NCBI GenBank assembly: GCA_016718275.1
Contig: JADKEA010000022.1
Location: 1-64,000 of the forward strand
Direction: 5' to 3'
Length of the DNA: 64,000 nt
From: Candidatus Villigracilis affinis
GTDB taxonomy: Bacteria; Chloroflexota; Anaerolineae; Anaerolineales; Villigracilaceae
The notes under the pieces are model-generated. The model ran no database searches, was not told the DNA's origin, and worked only from the letters and a program-made list of their open reading frames with translations. The position numbers and the translations under genes are program-made. Shown piece after piece: positions 57,001 to 64,000 of this stretch. Numbering within the stretch: the first letter of the stretch is position 1; each line of letters begins with the position of its first letter.

Positions 57001-58311
57001 ATGAAACTTACTCGTGTCCTTCTTTTCACCCTCATGCTTGCGCTGTCGGCATTTCAGTTCGCACATGCGCAAAGTAATGAGCCGCTTGCCGTTGTGATGA
57101 CCGCCGAAGGCGCGATCATGCCGCCAATGCTGGAATATTTCAGGCGCGGCATCGAGACCGCCGAAGGTCTCAATGCGGAAGTGCTTGTCATTCAACTGAA
57201 CACACCCGGCGGAAGCGTCGACACCATGCTGGATATGATCCAGGCGATGCGTGCCAGCAAAGTGCCGATCGTGGTGTACGTCTCGCCGAACGATGCGATC
57301 GCAGGGAGTGCAGGGGCTTTAATCACCATGGCAGGCCATGCCTCAGCCATGGCGCCCAAAACTGCCATTGGCGCAGCCAGCCCGATCGATAGTTCCGGTA
57401 CTGATATCGAATCCACACTGGAAACAAAGATCAAGGAAATCTTGAAGGCGCGTGTGCGCACATTGGTAGAGGGGCGCGGCGCGGAGGCAACTCAGCTTGC
57501 CGAGGCCATGATCGATGAAGCCAAGGCTGTCACCGCTGATGAAGCGCTTGAAGCAAACCTGATCGATTTCGTTTCCGATGACACAGAAGACCTGCTCCAA
57601 TCCCTGAATGGTTTCACCGTTCAAATGGATGATGGCAGCAAGATCAAACTCAATACTGAAAACATCCGCACAGAAGATCTGAATATCAGTTTCATCGAAC
57701 AGCTATTGCTGATGCTGACCGACCCGAACATCGCCTTTCTGCTGCTCGCCATTGGTGTGCAGGGAATCTTGATCGAAATTTCCAGCCCCGGCGGCTGGTT
57801 CGCGGGCTTCCTCGGCGCGGTTTGTCTTACGCTGGCTGTATACGGCATGGGCGTGCTCACCGTCAACTGGTTCGGTTTTATCTTTCTGGTCATCGCCTTC
57901 GTGTTGTTCATCCTCGATATCAAGGCGGCCACACATGGCGCATTGACCACGGCAGGCGTGGCATCGTTCATTGTCGGCGCGCTGGTGTTGTTCAATTCAC
58001 CGGGCACGCCGCAATTCCAACGTGTGTCTGTTCCGCTCGTGGTGGGCGTGGGACTTTTCATCGGCGCATTGTTCTTTGCAATTGTGCTGGTTGCCTTGCG
58101 CGCACGGCGTAATCCGATCCAGACCGGGGTTGAGTCGCTGCTTGGAAAAACAGGAACAGCTAAAACGTTCGAAGAAGAAACGGGACAAGTTCAATTGGGA
58201 AGCGAATTATGGAGCGCGGAAAAAGCCGCTGGGTCAGAATCCATTCGTAAGGGCGACCCTGTCGAAGTTGTCGAAATACGCGGATTGAGATTAATCGTTA
58301 AAAAGAAGTAG
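57001..58311 (+). CDS. NfeD-family membrane serine protease (NfeDLong/ClpP-class)
   Basis: 436 residues. Signal sequence MKLTRVLLFTLMLALSAFQF then AHAQ. The ClpP-like domain reads LNAEVLVIQLNTPGGSVDTM, VPIVVYVSPNDAIAGSAGAL (catalytic Ser in GSAGA) and ITMAGHASAMAPKTAIGAAS; a Lys about 50 residues on would complete the Ser-Lys dyad. Four to five helices follow (LLMLTDPNIAFLLLAIGVQG onward), then a C-terminal OB fold (GKTGTAKTFEEETG; GDPVEVVEIRGLRLIV). These proteases work with stomatin-like partners; none is seen here. ATG 57001 is preferred for the signal peptide; GTG 56989 lies closer to TATAAT (56972-56977). Confidence 0.85.
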   Translation: MKLTRVLLFTLMLALSAFQFAHAQSNEPLAVVMTAEGAIMPPMLEYFRRGIETAEGLNAEVLVIQLNTPGGSVDTMLDMIQAMRASKVPIVVYVSPNDAIAGSAGALITMAGHASAMAPKTAIGAASPIDSSGTDIESTLETKIKEILKARVRTLVEGRGAEATQLAEAMIDEAKAVTADEALEANLIDFVSDDTEDLLQSLNGFTVQMDDGSKIKLNTENIRTEDLNISFIEQLLLMLTDPNIAFLLLAIGVQGILIEISSPGGWFAGFLGAVCLTLAVYGMGVLTVNWFGFIFLVIAFVLFILDIKAATHGALTTAGVASFIVGALVLFNSPGTPQFQRVSVPLVVGVGLFIGALFFAIVLVALRARRNPIQTGVESLLGKTGTAKTFEEETGQVQLGSELWSAEKAAGSESIRKGDPVEVVEIRGLRLIVKKK

Positions 58312-58312
58312 A

Positions 58313-58331
58313 GACACGGCGCTGCCGTGTC
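58313..58331 (+). terminator. Short hairpin between the NfeD and lipA genes
   Basis: GACACGGC (58313-58320) pairs with GCCGTGTC (58324-58331), loop GCT. No T-run; attenuation or mRNA protection is as likely as termination. Confidence 0.4.
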
Positions 58332-58348
58332 CGTATCAAGAGGACCTT

Positions 58349-59290
58349 ATGCCTGCTACACCTACGAGAGACAGAGTCAAACCCGAAATAGAATCGCGCC
58401 CGCTGCGCCGCCCGGAATGGATCAAGGTGCGCGCGCCCTCGGGCGAAACCTTCGAACGCCTGCAAGTGCTGATGCGTTCAAAAGAACTGCATACCGTTTG
58501 TGAAGAAGCGATGTGCCCAAACCTCGGCGAATGCTGGGGCAGCGGCACCGCTACATTTTTGATGCTCGGTGACGTATGCACGCGCACCTGCGCCTTTTGC
58601 GATATCAAACACGGCAAACCCGCATTGATGGATTGGGGCGAAGCCGAACGCGTGGCGCAGGCTGTGAAATCGATGAACTTGAAACACGCGGTCATCACAT
58701 CGGTGAACCGCGATGAACGCCGCGATGGCGGCGCGCCGATCTTTGCGATGGTCATCCGACGCATCCGCGAAGTGCTGCCCGGTTGTTCCATCGAAGTATT
58801 GATCCCCGATTTCAAAGGATCGATTGAAGCCTTGAAGATCGTGATGGATGCGCGCCCTGAAATTTTGAATCATAATGTGGAAACCGTTCCGCGTTTGTTC
58901 AAGACCGTGCAGCCGCAGGACAATTACGAATGGGCCGCTGCGACACTCTCCAACGCCAAGAAACTCGACCCCGATGTGTTGACCAAATCGGGCATCATGC
59001 TCGGCCTCGGCGAAACCATGGACGAAGTGAAACAAGTGATGCGCGACCAACGCTCTTGGGGCGTGGACATCCTGACCATCGGTCAATATCTGCAGCCAAG
59101 CAAGAAACATCTTGCGATGGAACGCTATTACACAATGGAAGAATTCGCCGAACTCAAAGCCTTCGGCATGGAGATCGGTTTCAAGTGGGTCGAGTCGAAT
59201 CCGCTGGTGAGGTCTTCGTATCACGCCGCAGAGCAGGTCCGCGCGTTGAGCGTGGTGCATCGGAAGTTGTATGGAACTGTAAGTGAATAG
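58349..59290 (+). CDS. lipA: Lipoyl synthase
   Basis: Radical-SAM enzyme inserting two sulfurs into octanoyl-protein. 313 residues, intact. The auxiliary cluster motif is CEEAMCPNLGEC (Cx4Cx5C), the radical-SAM motif CTRTCAFC (Cx3Cx2C), and the C-terminal RSSYHAAEQ contains the RSSY that ligates the auxiliary cluster. PRLFKTVQPQDNYEWAAATL and KSGIMLGLGETMDEVKQVMR are typical. AGAGGA lies upstream of the ATG. Its 3' 90 bp plus the terminator region recur downstream at about 61283-61470. Confidence 0.95.
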   Translation: MPATPTRDRVKPEIESRPLRRPEWIKVRAPSGETFERLQVLMRSKELHTVCEEAMCPNLGECWGSGTATFLMLGDVCTRTCAFCDIKHGKPALMDWGEAERVAQAVKSMNLKHAVITSVNRDERRDGGAPIFAMVIRRIREVLPGCSIEVLIPDFKGSIEALKIVMDARPEILNHNVETVPRLFKTVQPQDNYEWAAATLSNAKKLDPDVLTKSGIMLGLGETMDEVKQVMRDQRSWGVDILTIGQYLQPSKKHLAMERYYTMEEFAELKAFGMEIGFKWVESNPLVRSSYHAAEQVRALSVVHRKLYGTVSE

Positions 59291-59385
59291 TGAGTAGTGA
59301 AGTAATCAGTAAGCCCTTTCGCCAGTTGGCGGGGGGTTTTTGTTATCAAACACTTGGATTGGTTGTATATTGGGATAATTCGGAA
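59201..59385 (+). repeat. lipA tail, terminator and promoter block: reference copy
   Basis: Contains the last 30 lipA codons, a small hairpin with T-run (CGCCAGTTGGCG...TTTTTG near 59326-59343) and the TTGGATTGGTTGTATATTGG stretch ahead of the next gene. The same order of elements recurs at 61283-61470. Confidence 0.75.
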
Positions 59386-59386
59386 T

Positions 59387-61281
59387 ATGACGGTTCTTCC
59401 AACATCATCCTACCGATCAAGGGTCACTGGCTGTGCGTCTTACGAAAAAACAAACCGGATCAAACGAGTTAACAACGGATGTGAAATTCAGCCCTGGTCC
59501 CAAATGGCTAAGTTGGGACTTTCTGGCTGACCCTGTAACAATTTGCGGAAGCAGATTGCATGACAGGCAAGTAAACCCATTGGCTGGGGTAAAGAGTTCG
59601 CCTACCCTTGGGGTAATGGCGGCGGCTATTGGCTGGTTGATGGTATTTGTTCTGGAAGAATCCGCTCCTTTTGTGACTCTTGTTCTCTCGTTGTTGGCGG
59701 TGGGGCTACGTTCAATCTTTGATGAGATGGTAAATGGCAGGCTGGACAATTTATCTTTCCAATTCTGTTCCGCTTTTCTTTCCAGATGGACGACCACCTT
59801 CTTCTCTCTATGGGTGGCTTTGGATGGGCGCGGTACCACTGGCTGTGGGATTGCAGGCGTGGGCAAAGATTTAGTCCAAACGATTTTCCAGAACACAGTG
59901 GCAGTAAAACGATTGGCCTTCCCATGGCCAAGGGATAGCAATCCTTTGGCTTGCCCTGGTCGATTCGCTGCTCTGCTCGTTACCATATGGCGCGCTGTTC
60001 CGTTACCGCAAGGTACAGGGTTGAGCAGGCGCAGATCAAATGGGGTTTATGCCAGCTTGTTTTTCGGCTTGACCTGCTTATCATTATTACCACTCTCGTT
60101 GGAATCCGAGAACAGCATTAACGACCTCTTGGAGTCCTGTTTGTGGTTCGTCATCAGTTGTAGCGGCATTGGGCTTTCGATCCTGCGTTACCGCTTGTGG
60201 GATATTGACTTCATTATCAACCGTTCGCTGGTCTATGGCGCGCTCACTGCTTTGCTTGCCCCCTCTTGGGGCAGCTTATTTTGGTCTCCCATCTCTTTCA
60301 AAATCTTTCAGGGGCCTTGTCGCTGTCGCCGTGTCTGCGGCTGTTTTTGGGGCAATCTTTCAGCCTGCACGTCGTCAGCTTCAACGCTTCGTGGATCAGC
60401 GTTTCTATCACATCGAAATTGATTACCAAAAAACGCCGCCAGATATCTCCACCAGTGGCAACACAGAAGTTCTGCGTCAAACCCGCTTCGGCGTATACGA
60501 CGATCTTGAATTGATCGGGCGCGGCGGCATGGCGGATGTGTATAAATCCATCCATCCCACACTGGGCACTCCAGTTGCCATCAAAATCCTGCCGGAACGT
60601 CTCGCCGTCGAAAATGAATTTCGTCAGCGCTTTGTCCGCGAGGCTTTGGTTGTCTCCAAACTACAACATCCTAACATCGTCCGCATCTTTGACTCCGGCG
60701 AGCAGGATGGCCGTCATTACATGGTGATGGAATATCTGGCAGGCAAGGATTTAGATCGCCTGATCAAGAACAATGGCAAACTGCCGCTCGCTCAGGCTTT
60801 GCCGCTTATTCAACAGATCGCGTCCGCGCTGGATTATGCACACATGCAAGGATTTGTTCATCGCGACATCAAACCGTCCAACGTCCTATTAGATTCAAAT
60901 GGCACGCGCGCCGTGCTGACAGATTTTGGCATTGCTAAAATCAACGATGCGCATACGGTCATGACGGTCACTGGTTATATGTTGGGTACTTTTGATTACA
61001 TCGCCCCGGAACAAATTCAAGAATCAGCCCATGTGGATGGCAAAGCGGATATTTATGCCCTCGGCGTGATGGTCTACCAAATGCTGACCGGAGAAATGCC
61101 ATTCAAACACAGCAATCCCGGTGCGCTGCTGATCGCCCATTTGAATCAACCTCCGCCTAACGCATGCGATATCCTGCCTGACCTGCCACATCATATCGCT
61201 GCTGCAATTCAACGGGCAATGGCAAAGAAACCAGATGAGCGATTTGCAACTGCAACGGAGTTTGCAATAGAAATCGCCTGA
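59387..61281 (+). CDS. Membrane-sensor Ser/Thr protein kinase (N-terminal half frameshifted)
   Basis: The C-terminal 260 residues form an intact Hanks-type kinase: LIGRGGMADVYKS (P-loop), VAIKILPERL (Lys), MEYLAGKDLDRLI, FVHRDIKPSNVLLDSNGTRA (catalytic loop), TDFGIAKINDAHTV (DFG), APEQ and ADIYALGVMVYQMLTGEMPF. Upstream sequence, broken by several indels between 59400 and 60340, shows the membrane module usually attached to histidine kinases (LFFPDGR, LRYRLWDIDFIINRSLVYGA, AAVFGAIFQPARRQLQRFVD, QRFYH). A clean frame runs from 60169. It ends at ATATEFAIEIA exactly where the lipA-tail copy begins. GATAAT at 59374-59379 lies seven bases before ATG 59387. Confidence 0.7.
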
Positions 61282-61282
61282 C

Positions 61283-61470
61283 GCTGGCAAGGTCTTTGTA
61301 TCACGCTGCGGAACAGGCAGTGCGCTGAGCTTGTCGAAGCGTCCGCGCGTTGAGTGTGGTGCATCGCAAGTTGTATGGGGAAAAGGCAAGTGAATAGTTG
61401 AAAGCATCTCGCCAATTATGACGGGATGTTTTTTTATTGTCAAAAGCCTGGATCGGCTGTATAGTCAGTC
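61283..61470 (+). repeat. Second copy of the lipA 3' end, terminator and promoter block
   Basis: 61283-61318 matches 59202-59237 of lipA at about 30 of 36 positions and 61342-61378 matches the next 37 bases with 2 differences; between them sits a 22-nt insert with GCGCTGAGCTTGTCGAAG. The frame would read SLYHAAEQA, RALSVVHRKLYG and SE-stop, mirroring LipA. A terminator-like GCCAATTATGACGGGATG with T-run and a GGATCGGCTGTATAG stretch follow, also as behind lipA. Confidence 0.8.
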
Positions 61471-61502
61471 TTTATATCTAACCTTAAAACTGGAGAGTGT
61501 AA

Positions 61503-62525
61503 ATGAATGATGACGAGTTGATTGAAAAAGTAAATATACTGCTGGATGCCCAAGCCGCCGCCGACAAATTCTCCGGATCCGTACTCATTGCCCGAGAAAA
61601 CCAAGTCATCCTTACAGAAGCGCGCGGCTACGCAATTCATCCCAATATACTGCTTAATCAACCAGACACCAAATTCAACATCGCCTCTGTTACCAAAATG
61701 CTGACAGCCGTTGCTGTCATACAGCTTGTCGCTGATGGGAAACTCGACCTGCATAAGCCGGTTGCGACTTACAACCCTGACCTGCCTCATGCCAGCGAAA
61801 TCACCATCCACCAACTCTTAACACACACCGCGGGTTTTGACCGCTATTGGAACGATGCCTATCGTGCTGCGCGTTCAGACCTGCGCACCGTGAATGACTA
61901 CCTGAAGTTGTTCGCCACAACTCCGCTTGAATTTCCACCTGGCACACGCCATCACTATGGCAATACCGGCTATGTTGTGCTTGGAGCATTGATCGAGCAG
62001 GTCACCGGGAAATCATATTATGACCATATGCGTGAGTCGATCTATCAACCATTGGGCATGCAAAATACAGATCACTTTGAAATGGATCTGCCTATCGCGA
62101 ATTGCGCTGTGGGATACACCAACGACAATTGGTTTGGACCAGAGGATGGACAAAGGCGATCCAATCACTTTATCTATGCTGTTAAAGGCAGTCCTTCTGA
62201 ACATTGCTTTTCAACCGTGCAGGATCTGTTCCTCTTTTGTCAGGCACTCCAGACCGGTCGTCTGTTAGATGCCCATCATACAGATTTATGTTTTACCCCG
62301 CACGCAGCAGGTGAACAACCCGGAGTCAGTTATGGCTATGGCTTCCATATTATCGATGATGGCAAGCATGGACGCGTCATCGGTCATGGTGGGCGCGCCA
62401 TGGGTGGTGATGCCTTTGCCTTAATGTATCGCGACCTCGGCTATACGGTTGTTGTCTTGTCGAATTATGATCGCCCAGCCGCACGCAATATTTATACTGG
62501 CATTGCCGATATGCTTATTACCTAA
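61503..62525 (+). CDS. Class C beta-lactamase-like serine hydrolase
   Basis: 340 residues without a signal peptide. The PBP/beta-lactamase fold is clear: FNIASVTKMLTAVAVIQLVA (SxxK nucleophile Ser), HHYGNTGYVVLGALIEQVTG (YxN), and GRVIGHGGRAMGGDAFALMY (HGG in place of KTG). ITIHQLLTHTAGFDRYWNDA is the usual LLTHTSGL region. Such cytoplasmic forms are usually esterases or peptidases rather than antibiotic resistance enzymes. GGAGAG precedes the ATG. It is flanked by lipA-tail copies on both sides. Confidence 0.85.
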   Translation: MNDDELIEKVNILLDAQAAADKFSGSVLIARENQVILTEARGYAIHPNILLNQPDTKFNIASVTKMLTAVAVIQLVADGKLDLHKPVATYNPDLPHASEITIHQLLTHTAGFDRYWNDAYRAARSDLRTVNDYLKLFATTPLEFPPGTRHHYGNTGYVVLGALIEQVTGKSYYDHMRESIYQPLGMQNTDHFEMDLPIANCAVGYTNDNWFGPEDGQRRSNHFIYAVKGSPSEHCFSTVQDLFLFCQALQTGRLLDAHHTDLCFTPHAAGEQPGVSYGYGFHIIDDGKHGRVIGHGGRAMGGDAFALMYRDLGYTVVVLSNYDRPAARNIYTGIADMLIT

Positions 62526-62547
62526 CAGCGAAGCCGGTTTGAAGTTA

Positions 62548-62585
62548 AGTGCGGCGTATTAGAAATTGTATGGGAAATGAAAGTA
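62548..62585 (+). repeat. Third, degenerate lipA-tail fragment
   Basis: GTGCGGCGTATT...AAATTGTATGGG aligns with GTGTGGTGCATC...AAGTTGTATGGG of the second copy at roughly 19 of 26 positions, just after the hydrolase stop, in the same orientation and relative place as the other copies. Confidence 0.45.
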
Positions 62586-62636
62586 AAAAATTAATGAGTT
62601 AACGGTGACATAGAAAATAAAGGTAATTAAGACAAA

Positions 62637-63437
62637 ATGACAATAGATAAACTCACGCCAGAATTCGAGACATTTCAGGGAGAATTGAAGTCTTTTATCC
62701 TGCGCATGACTGCCAGTGTGCAGGATGCTGAGGATATTGTCCAAGAAACTTATATTAAGGCCCATGCAAAGCTGAACACCTTTCGAGGCGAGTCCTCTTT
62801 GAAGACATGGGTCTTTAGCATTGCATCCAACCTTGCAAGGGATCTATTGAGAGCAAAGAAGAGATGGCCAGAAAATGTGACGGATATTTGCAGGGAGGAA
62901 GTGCTGGGCAATCGCCAGTTCTTTCAGGAAGCTCTACACATCCGCGAAACATCGCCGCAGGGAAATTTCGAGATCAAGGAGCATATTGCTTTTTGTTTTA
63001 CATGTGTTTCCAGGTCTCTTCCGCTGGAACAACAGCTTGCCTTGCTTCTGAAAGAAGCATATGGTTTCTCAGTCAAGGAAACTGCCCAGATTCTTGATCA
63101 AACAGATGCCATGGTGAAATATTATTTACACACAAGTCGCAGCAAGATGATCGATATTTTCGACCACCGCTGTTCCCTGATCAACAAGCAGGGGATTTGT
63201 CACCAATGTACAGAGTTGAACGGCATCTTTAATCCCAAACAAAAGGCGCAGGAAGAACTGGTCAAGATCGAAATGGCAAAAGATGCTGAAAATAAGAGTA
63301 AAGAGGAATTGTTCGATCTGCGGATGAAAATCCTGCAGGAACTGGATCCGTTCGAATCCGGGGCAGCGGAATTACAACTGCATCATTTGGAGCATAACAG
63401 GCAGGTCATGGAAAGATACCTGGAAGAAAAAGGGTAA
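62637..63437 (+). CDS. ECF-type sigma factor with Cys-containing C-terminal extension
   Basis: 266 residues. Region 2: MTASVQDAEDIVQETYIKAH, LNTFRGESSLKTWVFSIASN. Region 4: LPLEQQLALLLKEAYGFSVK, ETAQILDQTDAMVKYYLHTS. After about residue 178 comes an unusual extension: CSLINKQGICHQCTELNG then FNPKQKAQEELVKIE and a charged helical tail. The Cx7CxxC spacing could bind zinc or sense redox. No anti-sigma gene is adjacent; the SRPBCC gene follows 55 nt later on the same strand and may be a target or partner. Confidence 0.8.
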   Translation: MTIDKLTPEFETFQGELKSFILRMTASVQDAEDIVQETYIKAHAKLNTFRGESSLKTWVFSIASNLARDLLRAKKRWPENVTDICREEVLGNRQFFQEALHIRETSPQGNFEIKEHIAFCFTCVSRSLPLEQQLALLLKEAYGFSVKETAQILDQTDAMVKYYLHTSRSKMIDIFDHRCSLINKQGICHQCTELNGIFNPKQKAQEELVKIEMAKDAENKSKEELFDLRMKILQELDPFESGAAELQLHHLEHNRQVMERYLEEKG

Positions 63438-63491
63438 TTTGCCTATCATTTTTCTCCTTCAAATCGTCTAAATAAGAAAAGGAGTTACAAA

Positions 63492-63974
63492 ATGAATAAT
63501 GCACAGACAAACCCAAAGTCGCAGACGGGAAAAGCCTTTACGAGCAAGACCCTGTTCAGTCGGGAAACAAGTGTCAGTGTGAATATCGAAGCGGACCCGT
63601 CCATTGTGTGGGCTTTGCTTACGCATGCATCCGATGTCCCGAGATGGAATTCCACTGTCGTTTCGATGAAAGGTGAGATCAAGGAAGGCGGGGCAATTGA
63701 GCTTAAGTCCACGCTGGATGAAAAAAGAGTTTTCAAATTAAAGGTGAAGGAATTTGTGCCGGAAAAACGGCTGGTTTGGGGAGACAGCATGGGCAGCCGT
63801 GTTTATACGCTTGACAAAAATGCGGGAGGCGTCCTCTTTACCATGTCTGAAAAGATCGGAGGTCCGCTTTTCCCATTGTTTGCTAAAATGATTCCATCAT
63901 TTGATGAATCTTTTGAAAAATTCGCGGCAGATCTAAAAAAAGAAGCCGAAACGATTCAAGGCTCGAAAAAATAA
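63492..63974 (+). CDS. SRPBCC-family (polyketide cyclase/START-like) protein
   Basis: 160 residues. SVNIEADPSIVWALLTHASD, VPRWNSTVVSMKGEIKEGGA, VKEFVPEKRLVWGDSMGSRV and the C-terminal long helix (MIPSFDESFEKFAADLKKEA) give the helix-grip fold with a hydrophobic cavity. Ligand unknown. GGAGTT lies upstream of the ATG. Probably in one unit with the ECF sigma gene. Confidence 0.8.
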   Translation: MNNAQTNPKSQTGKAFTSKTLFSRETSVSVNIEADPSIVWALLTHASDVPRWNSTVVSMKGEIKEGGAIELKSTLDEKRVFKLKVKEFVPEKRLVWGDSMGSRVYTLDKNAGGVLFTMSEKIGGPLFPLFAKMIPSFDESFEKFAADLKKEAETIQGSKK

Positions 63975-63990
63975 ACCAAAGGAAACCATC

Positions 63991-64000
63991 ATGGAAAAAA
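63991..64000 (+). CDS. Start of a further gene, cut by the window end
   Basis: ATGGAAAAAA preceded by AAAGGAAACC, a Shine-Dalgarno sequence, 16 nt after the SRPBCC stop. Only the first codons (Met-Glu-Lys) are visible. Confidence 0.4.

Noticed and set aside
58478..59260. 260-codon minus-strand frame opposite lipA
   Set aside because: His-rich translation typical of an antisense frame; lipA on the plus strand has all cluster motifs.
61503..62525. Antibiotic-resistance beta-lactamase
   Set aside because: SxxK and YxN are present, but there is no signal peptide and the third motif is HGG; cytoplasmic relatives are mostly esterases or peptidases.
1..64000. Prophage, transposon or plasmid backbone
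   Set aside because: No integrase, transposase, terminase, capsid, replication or conjugation gene was found; the content is core metabolism, repair and signalling.

Overview
The window looks like a chromosomal segment of a Chloroflexota bacterium, most likely class Anaerolineae. The case rests on gene content and style: an S-layer-homology/beta-helix surface protein, histidine-kinase-type membrane sensors of a kind I associate with this phylum, ParB/universal-stress fusions, tandem half-size chromate transporters, B12-dependent methylmalonyl-CoA mutase parts, and many promoters whose -10 box lies 5-8 nt before the start codon. No prophage, transposase, rRNA operon or CRISPR array is visible.

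Read quality changes along the window. From 1 to about 25 kb almost every gene is recognisable but broken by single-base indels, most densely in the first 6 kb. From about 28 kb to 59 kb reading frames are intact. I treat most left-hand frameshifts as assembly errors, as expected near a thinly covered contig end, and describe the composite proteins. Boundaries there are approximate.

Layout. 1-3.8 kb: a partial S-layer/beta-helix protein, small membrane proteins and an M1-type peptidase lipoprotein. 3.8-10.4 kb: tRNA-Arg(CCT), then a mostly minus-strand block of prephenate dehydrogenase, a GIY-YIG nuclease, a Cas4-like nuclease split into two membrane genes around a HEAT-like gene, NAD kinase, a zinc-finger membrane protein and recN. 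10.6-13.1 kb (plus): O6-alkylguanine methyltransferase, two half ChrA transporters and a double universal stress protein. 13.1-20.2 kb (minus): mutM, prs, an acetyltransferase, meaB, a B12-binding mutase subunit and ftsK. 20.5-22.5 kb (plus): RNase Z and phosphofructokinase. 22.5-24.3 kb (minus): a DUF2089 regulator coupled to a protein built of about thirteen 29-residue repeats, behind a promoter with palindromes.

24.6-35.8 kb: a ParB-USP fusion, a class A penicillin-binding protein that has lost all its catalytic signatures, a zinc-ribbon protein, folP, tRNA-Val(TAC) with a triplicated 3' end, an epimerase, and a four-helix membrane protein behind a near-consensus promoter with a LexA-type operator in its spacer. 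35.9-42.9 kb (plus): a YprB-like nuclease, a transmembrane flavocytochrome between two STAS proteins, a rhodanese, an alpha-carbonic anhydrase lipoprotein, membrane proteins and a YcaQ-type glycosylase. 43-56.9 kb (plus): a diguanylate cyclase overlapping a 1606-residue PAS/GAF/HD-GYP protein, a GT-C-like membrane protein, cmk, two PlsC acyltransferases and a large hybrid histidine kinase. 57-64 kb (plus): an NfeD/SppA-like protease, lipA, a membrane Ser/Thr kinase, a class C beta-lactamase-like hydrolase, an ECF sigma factor and an SRPBCC protein. The 3' tail of lipA is repeated after the kinase gene and, more degenerately, after the hydrolase gene, so both look like cassettes added behind lipA.
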